Origin: SMYC01 sp965197495
GTDB taxonomy: Bacteria; Acidobacteriota; Vicinamibacteria; Marinacidobacterales; SMYC01
Assembly: GCA_965197495.1 (NCBI GenBank)
Contig: OZ240210.1
Coordinates: 1,922,001 to 1,986,000 of the forward strand
Length of the DNA: 64,000 nt
Direction of reading: 5' to 3'
The position numbers and the translations under genes were made by a program. The notes below the pieces were generated by a model, which was not told the origin of the DNA, searched no databases, and worked only from the letters and a program-made list of their open reading frames with translations. This document shows, in pieces, positions 17,014 through 25,285 of this stretch (positions within the stretch are counted from its first letter, which is position 1; each line of letters opens with the position of its first letter).

Positions 17014-18228
17014 GTTACCACGTTAGTCAACAAGCTCATCGGATTGCAAGGCCTGTGGGTCCGAAATTTCCACTTCCAGGCGGACAAAGCCAGAGTGGTG
17101 GTGGATGTCGTACCACGGAGGAGGAAGCCTCTGTGCGGGGTTTGCGGTCGAAAGGTCCGCAAGAACAAAGATCGCTACAATCGTTACTGGCGGCACTTGG
17201 ACCTGTTCGGTGTCCGGAGCTATCTTCGCTACTCGATCCGGCGAGTGGTTTGTCGGCGTTGTGGCGTGGTCAAAGAAAAGGTGCCTTGGGCCGACAAGGG
17301 GAGCCGCTTTACCAAGAGCTTCGAACAAGAGGTAGCGTGGCTGGCACAGAGGACGGACGTCAGCGCCGTAGCGAACTATTTCCGAGTGACGTGGCGTTCG
17401 GTGCGACAGATCATCCAGCGGGTGGTTGCCGAGCAGCGGGATGAGCGGCGCGAGCTCGATGGATTGCGGGTGATTGGGATGGACGAGATCAGCTACCGCA
17501 AACGCCACAAGTACTTGACAGTGGTGATAGACCATCTCAGCGGCCGGGTCGTCTGGGCGGGAAAGGAGCGCAAGGCCAAGACGCTGCTGCGGTTTTTCCG
17601 CAAGCTCGGACCACAAAGAGCCGCGGAGCTCGAAGCGGTCAGCATGGACATGTGGGAGCCGTACATAACTGTCGTCGGCAAAAAGGCTCCTCAGGCACGG
17701 GTGATCTTTGACCGCTTCCACATCGTCAAGCATCTGAACGAGGCCGTGGATAAGACCCGGCGCGAGCTGGTGCGCGAGCTCAAAGGGACTGCCCGACGCA
17801 ACCTCAAGAACACCAAGTTTCCCCTTCTCAAGGCCAAACACAACCGCAGCGCGAAAGACAAACGGGTGCTCCGCGAGCAGGTGCGAGCTAATCGTCGCCT
17901 CTACCGCGCCATGCTTCTGCGCGACGACTTCATGGACCTCTACACCTACAAAACCGAGACATGGGCCAAGAAGTTTCTCCGAGGATGGCTGCGGCGCGCT
18001 ATGAGCTCGAGGATAGAGCCCGTCAAACGCGCGGCGAAGATGATCCGCAGCCACTTCGATGGCGTCATCGCGTGGGTCACGTGGAGACTCAGCAACGGCC
18101 GACTCGAAGGAATGAACAACAAAATCCGGCTGCTGAGCCACCGCAGCTTTGGACTCCACTCTGCCGAAGCTCTCATCAGTCTCGTCTACCTAAACTGTGG
18201 CGGTCTCACCCTCGAGAGGATCCACTGA
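17008..18228 (+). CDS. ISL3-family transposase, copy 1
   Basis: 406 residues. It has an N-terminal zinc-binding region (CGVCGRKVRKN and CRRCGVVKEK), a helix-turn-helix (VSAVANYFRVTWRSVRQII), and the DDE core: GMDEISYRKRHKYLTVV with the first Asp, MDMWEPYITVV with the second, and GRLEGMNNKIRLL with the Glu. The start ATG 17008 follows AAAAAGGAG. It is complete and four residues different from copy 2 by eye, so both copies are young and could be active. Confidence 0.9.
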   Translation: MRVTTLVNKLIGLQGLWVRNFHFQADKARVVVDVVPRRRKPLCGVCGRKVRKNKDRYNRYWRHLDLFGVRSYLRYSIRRVVCRRCGVVKEKVPWADKGSRFTKSFEQEVAWLAQRTDVSAVANYFRVTWRSVRQIIQRVVAEQRDERRELDGLRVIGMDEISYRKRHKYLTVVIDHLSGRVVWAGKERKAKTLLRFFRKLGPQRAAELEAVSMDMWEPYITVVGKKAPQARVIFDRFHIVKHLNEAVDKTRRELVRELKGTARRNLKNTKFPLLKAKHNRSAKDKRVLREQVRANRRLYRAMLLRDDFMDLYTYKTETWAKKFLRGWLRRAMSSRIEPVKRAAKMIRSHFDGVIAWVTWRLSNGRLEGMNNKIRLLSHRSFGLHSAEALISLVYLNCGGLTLERIH

Positions 18229-18243
18229 AATGGCAGGAGAGGC

Positions 18244-18506
18244 GAAAAAACAAGACAAGAAGATGAGAGGACCCGCTTTTGTCGCTACAATTTTGACCCT
18301 AACCACCCAACCAGTGCCTCCGAGCAGTGAGCACCGTAAAAAGTCTCGCAAGACCGCGCAAGCAAATTCTTCTGTCTCTTTCGGCCTGTAGGCTTTTCTA
18401 AGAATTTGATCTCGATCCAAAACGAAAGGCGATAAGAGCGTTTCCTCTCATCTTCTTTCTTTCTCTTTGCGCCTTTGCGACTTTGCGCCTTTGTGTTACG
18501 CTTTTC
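18244..18506. repeat. Dispersed CTTTGCGCC repeat region
   Basis: There are two blocks. 18244-18290 (AAGAAGATGAGAGG then CGCTTTTGTCGCT) recurs at 60740-60775. 18440-18520 (TTTCTTT, CTTTGCGCCTTTGCG, GTTACGCTTTTCTTAATATT) recurs at 54505-54583, 60800-60872 and inverted at 59845-59880. The second block touches the stop codon of the peptidase gene. No gene or clear terminator is seen. Confidence 0.55.
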
Positions 18507-21104
18507 TTAATATTGATCCTGCGGCGGGGTGCGCGCTGGCGGCGGCACGGGGGCGTCGTTCTTCGCGAGGTTTAGCTCCTTGATATCCGGATCCCAGTGG
18601 ACGTCACCGAGTAAGTGCTCGACGAAGTACTCGGCTCGCAGCCAGAACCAGTAATCCCCCATCTCCCGGTAGCTATGGCGCAGGCCGGGAAAGATGAAGA
18701 AGTCGAAGCGCTTGTTCGCCTTGATCAGCGCCTCCGCCATTCGCAACGTGCCCGCCGGGTGCACGTTGTTGTCGATGTCGCCCGTCGTGAGCAGCAGGTG
18801 CCCCTTCAAGTTCTGCGCGAGATCGGAGTTCTTGTCAATGTCATACTCGAAGCTCACTTCGCCGTCTTCATCCACCACCTCCTTGATGCCATGGTATTTC
18901 TCGGACCAGAAGTTGTTGTAGACGTCGTTGTTGTGATTTCCGGATGACGACACCGCGACTTTGAACAGGTCGGGATAGACGAGCATCGCCGCCGTCGACA
19001 TGAATCCGCCGCCTGAATGACCGTAGATGCCCACGCGGTCTTTGTCGATGAAGGCGTGCCGGTCCGCCAGCTGCTCGATCGCAGCCTTCTTGTCGGCAAG
19101 CCCATAGTCGCGCAAGTTTCCGTAGCCGTAGTTGTGGTACCACTTGGAGCGAGCTGGATGCCCGCCGCGATTACCCACGGTCACGACGATGAAGCCGAAC
19201 TGCGCAAGAGCCGCCTCGTAGCGGTTGGTGGAGAATGACTTCGACACCGATTCGGTCTGGGGCCCTGGGTAAACATACTCGATGATCGGATACGTCTTCG
19301 TCGGGTCGAAATCGAACGGCTTGTACATGACCCCGTACAGGTCGGTGACACGATCCGCGGCCTTGACACTATAGGGCTCGGGAAACTCGTATCCGGCGGC
19401 CATGAGCTGTGAGAAGTCCGCTTCTTCCAGGTCTACGACCTTCTTCCCATCGGTGGCGTAGAGCGCGGTGGCCGGAGGCGTGTTCACCCTCGAGTAGTTG
19501 GACACGAAGAAACGGTTGGACTCCCCCATTTGAACTCGGTGGTCGAAGTTGCCGGGGTCGAGGAGTTGAACGCCGCTGCCGTCGAGATTCACTCGGTACA
19601 GGTGCTGATAGTACGGGTCTTCCTCGGGATCACGGCCGTTGGCCATGACGTAGACCGCTCCGCTGGCCTCATCGACGCCGACGATCCGTCGGACGGACCA
19701 GGCGCCCTCGGTCAATCGATTCTCGAGCAAGCCATCCGGCCCGTACCGGTACAGATGCGCCCAACCGTCGCGCTCGGACCACCACAGCAGATCGCCCGAG
19801 TCCAGACGCTCGAGCGGTTGCGTCTCCACGTATGTGTTGAGCTCCTCTTCGAACAGGACACGGTGTTTGCCCGTCGCGGCTTCGGCCACGCAGACGTCGA
19901 CTCTGTGACGGTCTCGGCTCTGGCGCCAAAAGTACAGCTCGCTCGAATCGTCCGACAGCCAGAGCTCACGCTTGGGCTCGTCGCTGTCGGGATATTCGAA
20001 CTTCCGAGCGTTCCAAATCCCGAGCGTCTGATCTTTGAACTTTTCGGCGTCGACCGTCACCATCTGTCGCGCGTTGAGGTCGTAGATACGGATCTCGCGC
20101 TGGGTGATGCTCTCTTCACCGGCCATGTCGTAGCGGTAGGTCTCGAGCTCGGGCCGCTTGTTTCCCACAGAGTGGATGACCCACAAGTCACCGGACTCGC
20201 GCTGGTCCCTCCGCACGATCGCGAAACGCTGGGAGTCGTGCGCCCAGGAGATGGTGACGGACTTGCGCTTGTCCTTGTTCTTTTCTCTCTCGCTGTCGGT
20301 CTCACCACGCTCGAAATCCGCGTAGCTGTAATATTCCTCGCCATCCGTCGAGAGCGGGGTCTCTTCTACCTCGATCTTTTCGTCCGCCTCGTCGGCCTCC
20401 TCTCCATCCTTGCCGCGTCGAGCATCGAGAATCTGCTCGTAGGCTTCACCGGTCATCATGTGCAGATCGTGATTGCGGGCAAAGACGACGGTCTGGCCGT
20501 CGGGTGACACACTGGCCCACCCGGGGTGGTTGTCAGGGCCTTCCCAGTCCTCGAGCTGCCTTACGGTTCTGCTGACCGCGTCGTACTCGAAGTGGAAGAC
20601 TTTCTTCTTGGCTGCCTTCTCTTCTTCATCGCCGTCTTCCTCTTCCTGTTGCTGTTCTTCCTCGGTTGAGTCCTTCTCGGCCTCGTCGAGCTCTTCATCC
20701 TGCGACGACTCAACCTCGAACTGGAGCGTGTTCTCCTTGATGTTGACGAACTTGATCCCCCGAATCGGCAAGTGTCGCCCATCCCACGGATCCTTCGTGA
20801 GCCGGGTCAACTCGGCAGCAATCCGGTCGTTGTCGAAGATCGGTGTCTTAGTGCCCCGCGCTGGGTCCACCAGGAAGAACGACTTGCCGTTCGACGTCTC
20901 CCATTCGTACCAAAAGCGGTCGCCTCCCTCGATCCAGTGGGGGCTGAGCGTGGTGCTGTAGGTGAGCCGGTTCAACTTGTACGGAGCGAAGCGCGCGGCA
21001 AGCTGGTAGTTCGCAGTCGTTACCCGGGCGTCTTCCTGGGCGGCGACATGCGTCGCGGGATGACTCAACACGAAAAGAAAGCAAAACCATATGTGACGTG
21101 TCAT
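18507..21104 (-). CDS. Secreted DPP-IV-like S9 family prolyl peptidase
   Basis: 865 residues with a signal peptide (to about AAQ, residue 22), a DPP-IV beta-propeller domain in the first ~590 residues, and an alpha/beta-hydrolase C-terminal domain. The catalytic residues are visible: Ser in GHSGGGF near residue 697, Asp in TGDIDNNVHP near 776, His in LRHSY near 809. Such exported peptidases remove dipeptides from peptides in the periplasm. An acidic stretch (residues ~137-165, almost all Glu/Asp/Gln) and a second charged stretch near 230-290 are low-complexity insertions in the propeller. It is monocistronic, with a 109-base gap to the divergent helicase gene. Confidence 0.87.
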   Translation of the reverse strand: MTRHIWFCFLFVLSHPATHVAAQEDARVTTANYQLAARFAPYKLNRLTYSTTLSPHWIEGGDRFWYEWETSNGKSFFLVDPARGTKTPIFDNDRIAAELTRLTKDPWDGRHLPIRGIKFVNIKENTLQFEVESSQDEELDEAEKDSTEEEQQQEEEDGDEEEKAAKKKVFHFEYDAVSRTVRQLEDWEGPDNHPGWASVSPDGQTVVFARNHDLHMMTGEAYEQILDARRGKDGEEADEADEKIEVEETPLSTDGEEYYSYADFERGETDSEREKNKDKRKSVTISWAHDSQRFAIVRRDQRESGDLWVIHSVGNKRPELETYRYDMAGEESITQREIRIYDLNARQMVTVDAEKFKDQTLGIWNARKFEYPDSDEPKRELWLSDDSSELYFWRQSRDRHRVDVCVAEAATGKHRVLFEEELNTYVETQPLERLDSGDLLWWSERDGWAHLYRYGPDGLLENRLTEGAWSVRRIVGVDEASGAVYVMANGRDPEEDPYYQHLYRVNLDGSGVQLLDPGNFDHRVQMGESNRFFVSNYSRVNTPPATALYATDGKKVVDLEEADFSQLMAAGYEFPEPYSVKAADRVTDLYGVMYKPFDFDPTKTYPIIEYVYPGPQTESVSKSFSTNRYEAALAQFGFIVVTVGNRGGHPARSKWYHNYGYGNLRDYGLADKKAAIEQLADRHAFIDKDRVGIYGHSGGGFMSTAAMLVYPDLFKVAVSSSGNHNNDVYNNFWSEKYHGIKEVVDEDGEVSFEYDIDKNSDLAQNLKGHLLLTTGDIDNNVHPAGTLRMAEALIKANKRFDFFIFPGLRHSYREMGDYWFWLRAEYFVEHLLGDVHWDPDIKELNLAKNDAPVPPPARTPPQDQY

Positions 21105-21213
21105 GGTGTCCTCTAGGCGCCGAAAGCGAATCAGTCAGCCGTACAAAACGCGAGGAATTATAACGTGGTCGCGTAGCTTTTATCGGAGCGCTGTCTTCGG
21201 CGTGGAGTAAACT

Positions 21214-23343
21214 GTGCCGATGCCCGAGGCCCTTCTCGATCACCTGAACGATCAGCAACGCGAAGCGGTAACGGCGCCTGACGGGGCGCTTCTCGTCCTC
21301 GCCGGCGCTGGGTCGGGCAAAACCCGCGTCATCGTGCACCGCATCGCCTATCTCATCGAAGGCCGTCGCAACCCACCGGAGACTATCCTCGCGGTGACGT
21401 TCACCAACAAAGCCGCGGACGAGATGCGGGCCCGCGTGCGCGCGCTCTTGAGCGATTCGGGAAAGGACGTGGCGGTTCACACTTTTCACGCGCTGGCGCT
21501 CCGGCTTCTTCGCCGATTCGGGGAGGATGTCGGCCTGCGCTCAGGTTTCACGCTCTACACCACCGACGATCGTAAAGCCTTGCTGCGGCGGATCTGTCGC
21601 GCGCAGAACGTGTCGGAGCGCGAGTTTCCGCTGGCGCGCATCGTGTCTGCGGTCTCCGAGTACAAGCTCCGCGCTTTTTCCGGGCGCCGCTCGGGAGATC
21701 CCCGCTTTCAACAAGTGCTGGAAATGGTGGCGCCGCAATATCAAAAAGAGCTCGACGCTCAAGGTGCGGTCGACTTCGACGATTTGCTGCTACGGGGCGT
21801 GGAGCTCATGGAGTGCTCCGAGAGGGCGCAAGGATTCGCGGAGCGGCGCTTTCGCCACCTACTCGTCGACGAATATCAGGATACGAACAGGATCCAGTAC
21901 CGTCTTCTGCGGCTCCTCGCGCCTCACGGGAACGTCTTCGTCGTCGGTGACGAGGATCAATCCATCTACAACTTTCGCGGCGCGGATCTGCGGAACATCC
22001 TCGATTTCGAGTCCGACTTTCCAAACGCGAGGACGGTAAAGCTCGAGGTGAACTATCGCTCGGGGGCGGCCATCCTCCGCGCGGCGAGCGCGGTCATCCA
22101 AAACAACCGCTCGCGCAAAGGCAAGCGCTTGATCGCGAGCCTCGACGAAGGTGCGCGGCCAGAGCTCCACGGCGCCGAAGACGATCGCGAAGAGGCAGCT
22201 TTCGTAGCGCGCACCCTCGATCGCACGCGGCGCGATGAGCCCAATGCACGGGCGGCCGTCTTGCTGCGTACCCACGCGCAAACGCGGATCTTCGAAGAAG
22301 AGCTCGTCGCGCGAGGCGTGCCGCACCGGGTTCTCGGTGGCCTGCGCTTCTACGATCGCCGCGAGATCAAAGACGTTCTCGCCTATGTCCGTCTCGTGTC
22401 GAACCCGCACGACGACGCTAGCTTCGTTCGCGTCGTCAACGTCCCGCAGCGCGGCGTGGGCCAAGCCACGACGGCCATGCTCCAGCACACCGCGGCCGCG
22501 GCAGGCTGCTCGCTTTGGGACGCCGCGCACGAAGTCCTCGACGGCGATCTCTTGCCGGGGCGCCCCAGGCTAGGGCTCACGCAATTTCACGATATCGTTC
22601 TGACGCTGACCAAAAAGGCCGCACAGAGCAGACCCTCCGAACTCATCCGCATCGCGCTCGATACGGCCGGCCTTCTCGCCGAGCTCGAGCGCGAGGGGGA
22701 GTCCGTGGCGCGCGAGCGTAAAGAAAATCTCGACCAGCTCATCGCCGCAGCAGCAGAGTACGAAGCCCGCGAAGCCGCGCCGACGCTTGACGGTTTTCTC
22801 GACGGTGTGGGCTTGCTCACCGATATCGACGCGGTCGATGGCCCGGCGCCGTGTCTGCTCATGACGCTTCACGCCGCCAAAGGGCTGGAGTTCGACGTCG
22901 TGTTTCTCGCCGGGCTCGAAGAAGGCCTGTTCCCGCACATCCGGGCGAGCGGGGATCCCAAAGCCCTCGAGGAGGAGCGACGCTTGTTCTATGTCGGGAT
23001 GACACGCGCGAAGCGGAAGCTTTACCTGACCTTCGCCGAGTCACGGCGATTCTCCTATCAGACAAGCTCTCGGCAGCCCTCGCGTTTTTTAGCGGAAATC
23101 CCGGACAGTGGCCTCGCTGGCGCGCAGCTGGGCCGCGTCGCGCCCGAGAGCCGGCCTAGCTCCCCGCGAAGCCCGGGCGGCTCGCTGCGTGCGGGAGCGC
23201 TTGTACGTCACGACAAGTTCGGCGAGGGCAGAATCGTCGATGCCACCGGCAGCGGACCCAATCGCAAGATCACAGTCGTCTTCCGGAAGGCCGGCCGGAA
23301 GCGGCTGGTGGCCCAGTACGCCAAACTTCAGGTCTTGGGTTAG
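21214..23343 (+). CDS. uvrD: UvrD/PcrA-family superfamily I DNA helicase
   Basis: 709 residues. The 3'-5' helicase motifs are in order: Walker A AGAGSGKT at residues 30-37, VTFTNKAADEM, DEYQDTN (motif II), GDEDQSIYNFRGA (motif III), VNYRSG (motif IV), LMTLHAAKGLEFDVVFL (motif V) and YVGMTRAKRKLYL (motif VI). It acts in nucleotide-excision and mismatch repair and clears RNA polymerase or RecA from DNA. The C-terminus has the PcrA-like Tudor tail (VRHDKFGEGRIVD). GTG 21214 is chosen over ATG 21220 because GGAG is 6 bases before it. The stop overlaps the end of the convergent lipoprotein gene by 4 bases. Confidence 0.9.
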   Translation: MPMPEALLDHLNDQQREAVTAPDGALLVLAGAGSGKTRVIVHRIAYLIEGRRNPPETILAVTFTNKAADEMRARVRALLSDSGKDVAVHTFHALALRLLRRFGEDVGLRSGFTLYTTDDRKALLRRICRAQNVSEREFPLARIVSAVSEYKLRAFSGRRSGDPRFQQVLEMVAPQYQKELDAQGAVDFDDLLLRGVELMECSERAQGFAERRFRHLLVDEYQDTNRIQYRLLRLLAPHGNVFVVGDEDQSIYNFRGADLRNILDFESDFPNARTVKLEVNYRSGAAILRAASAVIQNNRSRKGKRLIASLDEGARPELHGAEDDREEAAFVARTLDRTRRDEPNARAAVLLRTHAQTRIFEEELVARGVPHRVLGGLRFYDRREIKDVLAYVRLVSNPHDDASFVRVVNVPQRGVGQATTAMLQHTAAAAGCSLWDAAHEVLDGDLLPGRPRLGLTQFHDIVLTLTKKAAQSRPSELIRIALDTAGLLAELEREGESVARERKENLDQLIAAAAEYEAREAAPTLDGFLDGVGLLTDIDAVDGPAPCLLMTLHAAKGLEFDVVFLAGLEEGLFPHIRASGDPKALEEERRLFYVGMTRAKRKLYLTFAESRRFSYQTSSRQPSRFLAEIPDSGLAGAQLGRVAPESRPSSPRSPGGSLRAGALVRHDKFGEGRIVDATGSGPNRKITVVFRKAGRKRLVAQYAKLQVLG

Positions 23344-24011
23344 CTCGTCTTCTCGACGGCGGTGATGATCCAGCGCGCCGGCACGAGCGCGTCGAACTGA
23401 TTCTTCAACGCATATTGCGTCAGCGTGAAGTCGAACTGTCCGTCGCCCACCTCGGTCGTGACGCGTACGCGGGCGTTTTTGAGAAGCATCTCCCCCGTCA
23501 GATATTCAGGGCTCGATTCACGTTGCAACGATTTGTTGACACGGCGAATCTCGCGCTCGAAGGCGATCTCCGCGGCGTGAAGCTTCGCGACGACTTCGCG
23601 ACGCTCGACCCGAAACGCATCCCACTCATCCTGCAGCTCTCCGAGGCGGCCAGAGAAATGGTAGTCCGGCTCCTCTCTCACGCCGGCTTGGATGCGTCTG
23701 AGCGACTCGTAGTTCTCCCTTCGAAAGTCGCCGAAGACTCTGAACTGCGCATCACGCTCGCCTTCCACCAGCCCGACGGTCTCCCTGAGCACGGGGACGG
23801 TGTAGGGCTCGGTGCGCAACTCGCCGATCTCGAGAATGTTCCAGGATTGAACGTCGTCCTCCGGAAACGCCACCATGGAGAGAGCGGCGACAGTCGGGCT
23901 GTCTCCCCTCTGGGATGCGAGCAGGTAGCGCTCGAGGATCTCTTCTTCCGGCCCAACACACGCGACGCTCGAAAGAGCCGCAGCGAGGACACACACCACG
24001 AGCCGTTTCAT
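23340..24011 (-). CDS. Putative lipoprotein of unknown function
   Basis: From ATG 24011 (MKRLVVCVLAAALSSVAC) there is a signal peptide ending in a lipobox-like SVAC, then a helical, charged protein of about 205 residues with a coiled-coil-like middle (ELQDEWDAFRVERREVVAKL). The C-terminal part resembles a small beta domain (RVRVTTEVGDGQFDFTLTQY). I do not recognise a family. It is convergent with uvrD and separated from the next lipoprotein gene by a MITE-like insertion; the two were probably one operon before that. Confidence 0.65.
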   Translation of the reverse strand: MKRLVVCVLAAALSSVACVGPEEEILERYLLASQRGDSPTVAALSMVAFPEDDVQSWNILEIGELRTEPYTVPVLRETVGLVEGERDAQFRVFGDFRRENYESLRRIQAGVREEPDYHFSGRLGELQDEWDAFRVERREVVAKLHAAEIAFEREIRRVNKSLQRESSPEYLTGEMLLKNARVRVTTEVGDGQFDFTLTQYALKNQFDALVPARWIITAVEKTS

Positions 24012-24067
24012 GCTTCCCATACGAGTCGATCAGACCACGTTTTGCCCAGCGAGGCTAATCAGGGGGG

Positions 24068-24290
24068 ACTAGTGCTCGAACCCGCTAATCCTGTCGGTGA
24101 AGTCCTAGGCCATTTTTGGTGCTGACAAGGCGAGCCGACAACGTCATATCTAGATATTTCGACCGCCTTCCGCAGCGAGCCTGTCGAGCGGAGGGCTAGG
24201 CCGAAGGCCGAACTGGGAATAATGCCGCAACGCAGTCAGCGCCGAAAAGGGCCAGGAATTCACGGCAGGATTAGCGGGTTCGGGCACTAG
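24068..24290. repeat. MITE-like inverted-repeat element (223 bp)
   Basis: The left arm starts CTAGTGCTCGAACCCGCTAA and the right arm, inverted, CTAGTGCCCGAACCCGCTAA. The similarity goes on for about 54 bases (through CCTGTCGGTGAA and GCTGAC) with roughly a dozen mismatches. CTAG sits at both outer ends, fitting a TA or CTAG target duplication. The middle holds a second palindrome (GGCCGAAGGCC). Non-coding; it supplies the stop codon of the neighbouring TPR gene. Confidence 0.7.
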
Positions 24291-25174
24291 GGTTCTCTGG
24301 GTGCCCGCCTTCGGTGGCGCCGACCACCCCCCCATATTATTTTTTTCTGCTCTTCTTGCAAGAGGGCTTCTTCTCCGGCGCCGTCGAGCGAGGCGAGGAG
24401 TGTTTCCGTGGCTTGAAGGCGGGTAGCAAGCTCTTGTAGCTCGGTCGAACGAGGAAAGGCGTTCTCGGCCTCACGGAGCCGCGCATGAGCGTCGGGGAAG
24501 CGTCTCGAGCTGATGAGGATCGCGATTTCGCTCAACATCGCTTCGCGGCGGCGCTCCGGGTCCGCGGTTTTTGTTTGGAGCTCGCGGAGCAAGCGCAGTG
24601 ACTCGTCGGTGCCGCCGGAAAGCCACTCGAGGTTGGCAAGCCGCAAGTAGGCGCCGTCCGTATCCGCGTGATAGCTTGGCGCCAAGACGCGGCGATAGGC
24701 GTCTTTGGCGGCGTCGAGGGCGTTGAGCTCATAGTAGCAATGGCCTACCGCGAGAAGCGTCTCGCGCCGGAGGTCGTCCTCTAGGTCCGCCGCCAAAAGG
24801 GCGCGATAGTGCGTCAGGGCCTTGTCCGGCTCCTTGAATACCTCGTCATAGAGACGCGCGAGCAAGTGCCGCGCAGGTTGCCCGACCGTGGAATCTGGAT
24901 AATCCTGCAGGACGGTAATGAGGCTGTCCCGGGCCGCCTCGACGTTCTTCAGGCGTAGATAGTAGATCCGAGCGAGCTCATAATGCGCCTCCGCCGCCAG
25001 TGGGCTTTCGGGCGCTTGGATGGTGACCTCTTGATAGAGCCGCGCGGCGTTTTCGACGTTGTCGTCCTCCATCGCTCGCTGGGCTTCGGCGAAGAGTCGG
25101 TCGCCGCTGCTGCCGCATCCGATTGCAGCGATGGCGAACGAGAGGAGCGCTACTCGCTGAACAAAGGCGGCCAT
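24287..25174 (-). CDS. TPR-repeat lipoprotein (CpoB/BamD-like organisation)
   Basis: 295 residues with a signal peptide and lipobox (SFAIAAIGC), followed by at least five tetratricopeptide-type helical pairs (AARLYQEVTIQAPES, ARIYYLRLKNVEAARDSL, ALTHYRALLAADLEDD, AAKDAYRRVL). Likely a periplasmic scaffold; a role in outer-membrane assembly is only suggested by the family. The last ~20 residues after EEQKK are basic and odd, and the stop TAG lies in the CTAG edge of the MITE, so the native C-terminus was probably altered by that insertion or by a shift at the TTATTTTTTT run. Confidence 0.7.
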   Translation of the reverse strand: MAAFVQRVALLSFAIAAIGCGSSGDRLFAEAQRAMEDDNVENAARLYQEVTIQAPESPLAAEAHYELARIYYLRLKNVEAARDSLITVLQDYPDSTVGQPARHLLARLYDEVFKEPDKALTHYRALLAADLEDDLRRETLLAVGHCYYELNALDAAKDAYRRVLAPSYHADTDGAYLRLANLEWLSGGTDESLRLLRELQTKTADPERRREAMLSEIAILISSRRFPDAHARLREAENAFPRSTELQELATRLQATETLLASLDGAGEEALLQEEQKKIIWGGGRRHRRRAPREP

Positions 25175-25285
25175 AAGCGTTGATTCGATGGTGATTGCTG
25201 CCGGCGCGGCCGGGCCCTCGTGCCCGGTGTCACTCGGGACCCAATTCGCGACGAGTCTATATCAGTCGATGGGCGGATGGCCAAT

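Larger units (their letters stand above)
16732..18243 (+). mobile_element. ISL3-family insertion sequence, copy 1 (1512 bp)
   Basis: Limits come from comparison with copy 2 (51486-52997, inverted). The copies share exactly 1512 bases, from TATATAC at the left to GGAGAGGC at the right, and differ at only a few positions. The flanks are unrelated and no target duplication is visible. A 250-base leader with a long hairpin precedes the transposase gene. Confidence 0.8.

Noticed and set aside
16732..18243. An 8-base target duplication for the ISL3 copies
   Set aside because: The flanks of both copies were compared and no matching 8-base words were found, so none is claimed.
19530..20507. 325-codon open frame opposite the S9 peptidase
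   Set aside because: Antisense shadow; composition follows the codon bias of the true gene.
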